Both the position numbers and the translations under genes were made by a program. Below, in pieces: positions 56,401-64,000 of a stretch of 64,000 bases of DNA. Numbering within the stretch: position 1 is the first letter of the stretch; the number at the start of each line of letters is the position of its first letter. The notes under the pieces are model-generated. The model saw only the letters and a program-made list of their open reading frames with translations. It was not told the origin of the DNA and did no database searches. This DNA is from Amoebophrya sp. A120 (taxonomy: Eukaryota > Sar > Dinophyceae > Syndiniales > Amoebophryaceae): positions 3,437,077 to 3,501,076 of the forward strand of contig CAJINV010000011.1 of NCBI GenBank assembly GCA_905178155.1, read 5' to 3'.

Positions 56401-58461
56401 ACGACCTCACTACCCCCGCCCCGGCGGCTATATTTGGTATGAATTGCATGACGAATTCAAATTTTTCCTAGAAGAAAAATGAAATTTGTCACGCAGATTC
56501 AGGTAAGAAAGCAGATCTGTTATGCTAGATTCGCATTTATACGAGTACGATTACGATACTTTTGCAATGCACACCTGTCGCCGTCCGCGATTCCCCACTA
56601 CCAATTCGGCACGAATTTGAAGAAACCCGTAAAAAGTGTGAATGATGTCTGGCAGCAAAAGGGGTACGAAGCGGAGTATGAGGAGGAACTACCGGTAGAA
56701 CAAAAACTACCAGGTGGACAGCAGGGACGAAACAATATTCCGGTTTCGCAGGAAACAATCTCCGCGGCTGCTCCGGTTCTTCCAGCTAAAACGTCGGTTA
56801 TCGGAGATGGTGACCAATGGCGCATTAATGTCCGCATCGCCACCAAGCAAGTCGACGAGGAGCTTATGCCATGGAAGAATGCTGGGAATTTTTCAAAATG
56901 TGACGGAGAAATTTTTGATCATGCGCAAAGCAAAGTGTACTTTAGAAGTACATCTAGGTAGATACACCTTCGGTGACGGTGATTCTATTCGGTCTAGCTA
57001 AATTTTCCTTGACTCTGTTCGGTTTCGGTTAGAGAGTAATGCTTTGCTTCAGGGTTCTGCTTCGGTTAGGCTTTAGCTTTTGTAGCGTTCTTTTCGTGTG
57101 AACAACCCTTTTTAAGCTTATGATCGGTTGTATTTGCTTTCTTGAAAGTCGTCGCGCTCGCGATGCGTCGCTCGGTTGGTGAATCAATGTTGAAGGATTT
57201 TGAACATGTTTGTGTTGTCATCGGTTTCTATCCGAGCATGCGTCTACAACGAATTCTTCCGGGCTTGTTCAAGAGATGAGCCTACCCTCGCCAGCGTGTA
57301 AGTATGTGTATGCGCGCGCAATCCTGCGAACCCTAGGGACCACCTCTGAGTATTTTCAAAAGACGACAGGAGCTGCACTAAAAATTGCGACTTTCTTCCC
57401 AGAAAATCGCAGCCCCACATACCGATAGCATCAAGTCATCTCCTGATCTCATCGTCTCTCTAAGTAGACAAAACTAACGTTAATTCGCTCTCCCTTTTCA
57501 GAATTCTCTTCCGTCATTTTTCAAATTTCCCATTTCCCTCACCACCTGCATAAACCTGGTCGAGCACACAGCGGCGGACATTACTTTTCAGAACCTCGCC
57601 CCGCAGAGCACCTTGTTCCTCGTCTTGCAGGCGAGTGCGGAGCCCGTGAAGGTAGTACGATCGTCCCCCGTTGTAGTTCCACCGCCTCCGACTATCGCAG
57701 CGCCGCCGGTCACACCAGCGGTAGCGCAAGGACAACAGCAAGTACCGGTGAAAGAACACCAGCAGGTGAACGCTGCGCAGCAGACCACCCCCACCACATC
57801 AGGATCCGACCGCGTCATGGTGAAACGCGAGGAGGACGAGGACGACGCGCCCGTCGGCGGCGGCCCGCCACCGTGGGAGCTGGCGCAAATGCAACACGAA
57901 AAAGTGCACGAGGAAGCGCTGGCGCGGGAATCCCCGATTCGTGCGGACGGCCAGAAGGAAACGGTCCCGTTGCCCCACCCGAATCTCGTGAACCTCGCCT
58001 CGAATCGGAGGCAGGGCAAAACGGATTTGGCCACCACCATCGCGTTTGTCGTGCAGCTGATCTTCTTGATCACCGGAATTGTCCTCTTCCTCAGCTGCCT
58101 CAATCGGTGGCGAAAGAACTGGCAGCTCACCATGCAGCAGAACCGGACGGGTTTGAACAACAGTGTCCGACCTGCACGACATAACAGCGACGGCACGCGG
58201 TCGCCGATAGAGGACGGGAGATCGGGGTCGAGCCACAGTTTACACGGGCCATTGTCGACCCGGAAAATTGTGTACGACAGCGAAAAGCAGTCCTCGTCCA
58301 GCGGTACGGAGGACGAAGACATGAAAGCGAAGCGACCATTTTTGCACTACCCGGAGCCGTTAGATCATCGTCGAGAGGTGGATTTAGAGCAGGGCGGAGC
58401 CCTGTTCTCCGATTACTCCTCAGACAGCGACGAGGATGACGAGCAGTCGTACTCGCTTTAA
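53458..58461 (+). CDS. GH27 alpha-galactosidase / N-acetylgalactosaminidase with C-terminal membrane anchor
   Basis: Exons 53458-53991, 54168-55397, 55573-55681, 56579-56934 and 57502-58461 give 1062 residues. The GH27 barrel starts at about residue 235 (PPMGWMSWENFRCQRDC) with WIDDCW, FGLYTCAGTLSC, the nucleophile Asp at about 406 (YVKVDGCF), CSWPAYL, LWRNFGD-like MWRNFGDI, and the acid/base Asp at about 491 (AFNDPDMM). It should remove terminal alpha-linked galactose or GalNAc. The later exons form the beta domain (ITFQNLAPQSTLFLVLQAS), then a linker, a membrane segment (IAFVVQLIFLITGIVLFLSC) and an acidic tail. That is unusual, since family members are mostly soluble lysosomal or secreted enzymes. 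One intron is introner B6; the last intron's donor (56935) is uncertain. Confidence 0.85.
55682..56573. mobile_element. Introner B6 carrying a nested insertion
   Basis: Family B ends (TATGCACTGCAAAAGTATCG; right GATACTTTTGCAATGCACA) and flanks CCTGG/CCTGT. The length is 892 bp against 120-160 bp for other family B copies, because a foreign GC-rich element sits at about 55711-56435. Excision still gives G|CG in frame. Confidence 0.85.
55711..56435. mobile_element. GC-rich TIR element nested in introner B6
   Basis: Starts GTAGTGAGGTC (55711-55721) and has the exact inverse GACCTCACTAC at 56403-56413. About 22 further bases precede the resumption of family B sequence (GGTATGAATTGC). The interior is rich in GGGCGCC hairpins and has another inverted pair (ATGCTATGGG at about 56173, CCCCATAGCAT at about 56231). 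No coding capacity, so non-autonomous. Exact right end and duplication are unclear. Confidence 0.7.
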
Positions 58462-59435
58462 GTTTTAAGAATTTGAGAAAAAGTAGGAATGTCTTGTCTT
58501 ATTGTTGAAAGCAAGCAGATGCAGAAGCTTGTTTTGAAATCTCTTCGACCATAGCAGTATGGACAAATAATTTGTTTATCTTTTGATGTTTGACATAAGT
58601 TGTAGTTACTGGTCGCTTTGTTTCCGTACCTACAGATCGATGACTCATTGAAGATAATGCCCGGAGTTTTTCAACAAAAAGAAGCTTTGTATTTTTTCGT
58701 ATGCTTATGCAACTCCTTTTAAATGTATCTAGCTTTGCGAACAGCGGTCTCTTTCTTGTGCTTGTGCACGTCCTGAAACAACTGTATTGCCTTTTGATCC
58801 AGCAACACAAACTTCGTGAGAAGATAAACAAGAGCGGCATCAGCGCGACCGCGCGTGTCGTCGCCGATAGCTGTTGGCAGAAGTAGCGCCCGACCAGAAG
58901 GTAAGGCGCTTCACCGCGCTGCTGCATTGAAAGGGGGATGATCTCGAAACTCTGCACATTCACTTTTTTGGAAGTGCCTGCTGGTAGGACGCGATACGTT
59001 TTTCCTCGCTGAAAAATCGTGCGTGCATGATGTTGTTTTCGCTTAACTTCGTTTACGGATTGTCATTGTGATTGTCGCCGTCGGTTTTATTTCGCTTAAC
59101 TCGTTGCGGTCGTCACCATCGTTTTCGGCCTCTTGACTCGGAAAATGAATGAAAGTCGTGTGAGTCGCTATCTCTACTAGGTACCTTCGTTCATCGTCTT
59201 CCTCTTGGGATCGCAGTTGCATTTGGGAGGCACAGACGAGTATCAAATCTTCGGATTAGTCACCAAATCATTCTTTTATGGAGTCTAGGAGTCCTCACGG
59301 ACAACAAAAACAATTTTGATTTGCAATTGTTTTCCGCCCACCTGTTTGTCCTCGTCGAGTTGTCCTCATTTCTATTTGTAGAAACATTTACGCAGGTTGA
59401 ATATTTGCAAAGAAGAAGCAGAACATCAACAAAAA
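58462..59435. other. Intergenic
   Basis: A 154-codon frame on the - strand (58499-58963) is Cys/Ser/Thr-rich without motif and is not supported. Nothing else seen. Confidence 0.4.
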
Positions 59436-60257
59436 ATGGCTCGTGGAACAATCGTGATTGGCGAAGCAGCTGCGTCGCTCTCCGCACCTGTTTCCTCCAG
59501 CCCTGATTCCGTTTCGTCTTCAACGAGAATCTTCAGAAGCCTAGCACCAGCACACAACGGCTACTATGATCAGGAGTTGCAGCGCCAGTGGATTTTGCGA
59601 CAGAGCGGGCCCCCGCGCCAGTGCCTTTTTCGAGCAGTCCCAAGAACATCTTTTGCAGAGAATTTTGATAATGACTTGTCCAACGCACCATCGTCCAACT
59701 CGAACTCCAACGGCACCAGCACAGCTTTCGCAGAAGGTGGCGAAGCTGCAAAAACGGAAGAAGATGAGCCCAAGGAAATGCAGGAGGGAGAGCAGATCGA
59801 CGAGAACGTGCGCCGACAGGTGGTGAACAATTACCCGGTCCTGCCTTTTGTCATCCCCATCCCGACCGGCGGCGCCAGCAGCAGCACAATGTCTCGCTCG
59901 AAGAACACGGCCCGGGAAATTATCCCGTCCGCTCACGATCTGGGGAGTCAGGCCAAGTGGAACGGGTTTTGGAAAACGGTACAGGACGTGGCGGCGCTGA
60001 AGCTGACGCAACCAGGGGCGGGTAGTACTAGCCACAGTACTAACACCGCCACACCTTTCCTCGCTCAGCCCGCGAATTTGTCGGCCGCCCCGCGGCTGGA
60101 ACTCGCCAAACGGCCCGAGTCGTTCACGCGAGGGATGGTCGGGGCGGATTTTGTCTACGAGTCGCCGATAAACGCGCTCGGGCAGCCCGATATAACGGCG
60201 CCGGTTTCCGTGCCGGGAAGTGGAATTGTGGTAGATTCTGGAAACCCGTTTTTCTAG
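59436..60257 (+). CDS. Unknown single-exon protein
   Basis: ATG 59436 opens 273 residues. Ser-rich start, then ELQRQWILRQSGPPRQCLFR, an acidic Asn/Glu-rich middle, YPVLPFVIPIPTGG, a short helix (AKWNGFWKTVQDVAALKL) and a C-terminus ending GNPFF. No intron, no signal peptide, no recognised domain. GC-rich codon use like the neighbours supports it being real. Confidence 0.6.
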   Translation: MARGTIVIGEAAASLSAPVSSSPDSVSSSTRIFRSLAPAHNGYYDQELQRQWILRQSGPPRQCLFRAVPRTSFAENFDNDLSNAPSSNSNSNGTSTAFAEGGEAAKTEEDEPKEMQEGEQIDENVRRQVVNNYPVLPFVIPIPTGGASSSTMSRSKNTAREIIPSAHDLGSQAKWNGFWKTVQDVAALKLTQPGAGSTSHSTNTATPFLAQPANLSAAPRLELAKRPESFTRGMVGADFVYESPINALGQPDITAPVSVPGSGIVVDSGNPFF

Positions 60258-61643
60258 AGAAATAACGGAACTGCATTTTGATTTTTTACTTGGACAGACG
60301 ATTATTGGCGCCGGCTATTGAAATCCGAGTTATATCATAATATCCTCAGACAAAGATGCGGGAAGATGAACGCTTGCGCAATTCCTAGCTGGCTTCAGCC
60401 GAATTATTCCTAGTATCCCTATGGTGTTCTAGTAGTTCTGTATGTCTTCTCGTCCGTTCCTGCCACAGTGAACAAGCTTGTGACGTTCTTTATCTTTCTT
60501 CTCAGTTGAGTGAATACAAACATCGAGATCTATTTCCCTTTGCGCTCGTGCCAAGCGGTTTTTTTTTTTGAAGCACGAAGAAGATCCAAAAGGTGAGCGA
60601 TAACAAGTAGGAAACTTTTAGCCAAGCAATGCGTTTTACCTAAGGGTGCGGTCAACTTGCGATGCAGATCTATCTTTTTTTTTGATTCCCACTGTACAAG
60701 AACTAAGAACTGGAACTGATGAAGCGCGATGATTTTGAATCCGAAAGAGTTCTACGATGTTACCTGCGTCATGACTTGTAGACGAGGAGCTCTTTCAATT
60801 CTTGTTTCTCCTGTGTAGTAATATGCATGATTAATAACGACAATGGCAATCCATCGTAGCGACCTATGCGACAGTAGAAAGCATTCGTTGTAGTTTAGCA
60901 TCATGAAGATGCGACAGCGGCAGCACGACCACGACGACCTTACAAAACATGACCACATGGTTACCGTAAATTTTGGCGTTTAGACATCACCACTCAAGCT
61001 GTGTTGCATGGCATATCCTGCACATTTTTGCATGGGCCGATTACTATTTACAACTTTATCATCCTCGAGGATTAGATTTGTTGGTTTTGTCAGTCACGCC
61101 GCACGCAGGTTGCGGTTTGTCCTTGAATAAAAGTTGAATTCTATTGTTATCGAAAGCACTGCTACTACCTTCTCTTATCCCAGCGCGAAAAAAAAAGAAC
61201 ATTCCCAAACATCGTAGAAAAATGGTTTTTAAAACCATTCGTAACCTTCCCGATAATTCCTCTGACGCATTATTGACTTTTTGCTTGCCTTAGGCACCAC
61301 GCACCATTCGAGTACGACATGCACCCTGTCCCTATCGACGCGGAAAAATAAACCAAGAAAGGCCCTGTCCGCGCGAAGATGACCACTGACAATGATCGGC
61401 ACGAGATGAAGGCGATCCTTCTAGGACGCGACTTCATCTACTGCGGAAAACTACAACAGACGACCACAAAAGTGTAATACACATGACAATGACACCTTTT
61501 AGTCATAAATCTACTTCTGCGCATTTTATTGAACAGAAGTTCTTACAACTTTTACCTATGTAATTGATACGACGATTCTTTTTGAATTCGTTTTACTCTT
61601 TTTCTATTGCCCCTCCCACGCCCGGCACTGTAATTCGTATAGA
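60258..61643. other. Intergenic
   Basis: 1.4 kb AT-rich with T-runs and A-runs. No gene or RNA recognised. Confidence 0.45.
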
Positions 61644-64000
61644 ATGAATATGAAGCACAAGCATTCTGGAAAGAATGAAACAACGGCGCGAATAAGCACC
61701 AGCACACCTGCTGCTTCGCCTGCGACGGGCGGTCCTGCTGGAAGAGGATGCGCTTTGCTGTATCAGGCAGGCGAAGGCCAGATCCAGAAAGCTCCCGGTC
61801 CGCAAGTCAATTGCAAAGAAGCACAACGGGAAGGCCAAGGCGCTCCTACCTCACTCGATGCAGTAGACACACGATCTGCAGTAGTTTCATCTTCTTGTCT
61901 TGAAACCGCGAGAACATCGTCACCGATTACAACTATGACTGCCCCTTCGGGGCCCCCTTGCAGTAGAACGGCTCCCGTTCATCAAGCACAAGCAGGAGCG
62001 AAGGATGTTGGCGCTGTTCCCTGTCCCTCTTCTAGTTGCAGAGGAACTAATATTCCCACTACAGTGCCTCCTCCACTTGCGCAAGAAAAACTACATCAGG
62101 GCGGTGAAAAAAGAAAAACGAAGAGCGACCCCGTAGTTGCCCGCAGAGGACATGTGGATGTGATTGCGCGGCACCTGCCGGGCCCCATGCGAGATGACTT
62201 CGCGCGGATGCTGCTGCAGGTTTTCCCGCACCTGTGCCGGGTGGTTATCGCGAAAGGAAATCGAAAAAAGCCGAAAGTGATCAGCGCATTTGACGAAGCG
62301 AAGGAGATATTGGACCAGTGTTCTTTAGGTCGTGAGAACGTCGACGGACCCGCCACGCAGAAGTGCAACGAAAATGGGGTCGTTGAAAAATCTTTTCCAA
62401 AGGTGGAAGCAGCAGTAGATCATCAGTTGGGGCAAAACAAAAACTACATTGACGCGACTGGCTCGAAAGAGCGAAAGATGAAAAAATTAGAAACGACGAG
62501 AAGCAAGAAAAATCAGCAACAAAATACGCTACATCTTCTAAAAAGTGCTCCGACGGTGGACGACAAGCACCATGGAGCCGCGCCACCGGCGTCTTCGGCG
62601 AGAGTAGACACGCGCGCGGGAGCCGCGGAAGAGAAGAAAACTCAACACGCAGATGCTGCCGCAGGCGGCGGGAGGGGAAGGCGAGCGCCGCGTGGTCCTT
62701 CTACGGCTTCGACCACCTGTTCTAGAACAACTTCGTGTAGTGCTGAGGTTCCTGCTAGCGATACAACTTCCACCTGCCTAGCATCCACGACTGGCACAAC
62801 TGCGTGCAATAATAATAAAGTAAAAACAAGTTCCTGCTCCTGCGATCCCAGGCGCTGCCTGCAGCTGGTCGTCCTTCCCGGGACCCAGCACTGCGGCTTC
62901 GTTCAATGCTGCGAGTGCGAGCTGCACAAGAACCAGCCGCCGCTGCCGAGGGTCAAGTTGGAGCAGATGTTGGAGGACTTTGTGGCACTCTCGCGGACCT
63001 GCTCCTTCGCGACAGAGCACTTCGTGAAATTTCTCTTTCCACCAGTTGTGCGACAAAGTAGACAAGAACTTCAGCAAGCAGCTACACATCTTCATCACGA
63101 AGAAGATAAAGAAGATGATCAAGGTGACCGTCATTATGTGCGGCGAGATCACCCACAGCTGGCTGATTTCGTTGAAACGATGCGGGAAGGTGTTCGGTGC
63201 CATGTGCTGCTCCGCGGGAGGTGGCTAGACGAGACGAGTTTTGTGGTTGCTGACATTCTTTGGTTTACCAAACGCCGTGATGCGCAGCTTTTCCGGGACC
63301 GCCGGATAAAGGAGCTCGAGGAGTTGAAGCGACAGAGTGCGATGACCACGATCACGGGGCAGGACAACAAGGCCAATAATTCGCGCAACGGCATCTCAAC
63401 ATCGTCTTCAAGTGAGCCGGTCGCGCCGGGCACAAAAGAGGCTAATACGACTTTTTGTTCGTCGGCGAACTGTCCTTCCGCATTAGATTCATCGTTTTTC
63501 ATGGTTTCGACGCTGCAGCTCGAGCAGCAATGGCGGCTCGGTGCGGTTTCAAAGGAAGATTCTTGCAGCCCACTGCTTTCGGTGGAAGAAGTAGAAAAAG
63601 GCACTACTTCTACCCCCCCACCACCGCACTCAACAACCTCTGTGATTTGTCACTACTTCATCGAGAATCGGGTGAAGTGGCAATTCCGTGCGCGTCAAGG
63701 CCCCATGTCGAGTATGCACGCCTTCAAAAAGTCGGCCCGCAGCGGGCACCGGAACCTGTTTTGGTCCCACCCGGACGCCGAAGTGACAACCTCCAAGGAT
63801 GGCCGCGTCGTGGTAAAGGGCTACCCGGGCCTGGCGGAATTCTCGGACGTCAGTAGGAGTCTGGCGAGGGAGCGGGAGGCGGAGAGGGAGAATCAGAACA
63901 AGAAGAACTCCTTTACGACCTGCGCGGAAGGAGCACTTGATGGTGCAAATGGAGAAACAATGCCACGGGCTACTACACGAGGCGAAAAGGAAAATTGTAA
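61644..64000 (+). CDS. Large unknown protein, cut by window end
   Basis: ATG 61644 opens a frame with no stop through 64000, at least 785 codons. The first 330 residues are Ser/Thr/Ala/Lys-rich with one more ordered block (VDVIARHLPGPMRDDFARML). At about 392-424 lies a Cys-rich block CSCDPRRCLQ..HCGFVQCCEC that could bind zinc. A likely globular part follows (VKLEQMLEDFVALSRTCSFA, VLLRGRWLDETSFVVADILW), then SVICHYFIENRVKWQFRARQ and a segment near the end (RNLFWSHPDAEVTTSKDGRV). No family named. No intron is needed up to the edge. Confidence 0.65.
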   Translation, partial: MNMKHKHSGKNETTARISTSTPAASPATGGPAGRGCALLYQAGEGQIQKAPGPQVNCKEAQREGQGAPTSLDAVDTRSAVVSSSCLETARTSSPITTMTAPSGPPCSRTAPVHQAQAGAKDVGAVPCPSSSCRGTNIPTTVPPPLAQEKLHQGGEKRKTKSDPVVARRGHVDVIARHLPGPMRDDFARMLLQVFPHLCRVVIAKGNRKKPKVISAFDEAKEILDQCSLGRENVDGPATQKCNENGVVEKSFPKVEAAVDHQLGQNKNYIDATGSKERKMKKLETTRSKKNQQQNTLHLLKSAPTVDDKHHGAAPPASSARVDTRAGAAEEKKTQHADAAAGGGRGRRAPRGPSTASTTCSRTTSCSAEVPASDTTSTCLASTTGTTACNNNKVKTSSCSCDPRRCLQLVVLPGTQHCGFVQCCECELHKNQPPLPRVKLEQMLEDFVALSRTCSFATEHFVKFLFPPVVRQSRQELQQAATHLHHEEDKEDDQGDRHYVRRDHPQLADFVETMREGVRCHVLLRGRWLDETSFVVADILWFTKRRDAQLFRDRRIKELEELKRQSAMTTITGQDNKANNSRNGISTSSSSEPVAPGTKEANTTFCSSANCPSALDSSFFMVSTLQLEQQWRLGAVSKEDSCSPLLSVEEVEKGTTSTPPPPHSTTSVICHYFIENRVKWQFRARQGPMSSMHAFKKSARSGHRNLFWSHPDAEVTTSKDGRVVVKGYPGLAEFSDVSRSLAREREAERENQNKKNSFTTCAEGALDGANGETMPRATTRGEKENC

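Noticed and set aside
58499-58963. 154-codon frame on the - strand
   Set aside because: No motif, poor composition, AT-rich setting and opposite to all supported genes.
1-64000. CRISPR array, rRNA operon or bacterial-type operons
   Set aside because: No regularly spaced repeats, no rRNA-like sequence, and the genes are intron-rich and eukaryotic.

Overview
The window looks like nuclear DNA of a compact-genome alveolate, most likely a dinoflagellate of the syndinian (Amoebophrya-like) kind. This is an inference from four things seen in the sequence. Every gene I can support is on the + strand. Genes are closely spaced (about 17 in 64 kb). Exons are rich in low-complexity Ser/Arg stretches. 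Many introns are short terminal-inverted-repeat (TIR) elements flanked by 5-bp target-site duplications, that is, introners. Ordinary GT..AG introns of 50-570 bp are mixed with them.

Layout. 0.3-4.1 kb: Ser-rich coiled-coil gene with two introners. 4.9-10.3 kb: a duplicated, partly decayed cluster of RanBP2-type zinc-finger genes with hairpins and a G-rich TIR element. 10.5-12.4 kb: GC-rich island 1, no gene seen. 13.0-17.7 kb: large ankyrin-repeat gene. 18.7-23.0 kb: second ankyrin gene with an F-box-like segment. 23.5-25.5 kb: GC-rich island 2. 26.1-28.3 kb: seven-exon gene of unknown function. 29.9-30.6 kb: single-exon membrane protein. 32.3-37.3 kb: SAMHD1-like HD-domain dNTPase gene holding eight introners. 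37.5-38.0 kb: small two-exon gene. 38.7-41.0 kb: secreted-type gene with an in-frame TAA. 42.0-44.1 kb: Cwc21/SRRM2-type spliceosomal gene. 45.1-47.6 kb: single-pass membrane protein. 47.8-48.3 kb: tentative small gene. 48.5-49.7 kb: zeta-toxin-fold P-loop kinase. 50.0-51.7 kb: GC-rich island 3. 51.9-52.7 kb: mitoribosomal mL54-like gene. 53.5-58.5 kb: membrane-anchored GH27 alpha-galactosidase/N-acetylgalactosaminidase. 59.4-60.3 kb: single-exon gene. 61.6 kb to the end: long open gene cut by the window edge.

The main discovery is the introner system. I find 21 TIR elements in six sequence families (A-F), one of them truncated. For 18 of them, deleting the element plus one 5-bp flank copy rejoins the reading frame exactly, with no GT..AG boundary available. 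The families differ in TIR sequence, but nearly all start with TAT, share the 5-bp duplication size, and usually carry an internal TTTGTCATGC-like motif. This suggests one mobilising machinery and possibly structure-guided splicing. The genes do not form an obvious pathway. Exon models were built by eye from reading frames and splice signals.
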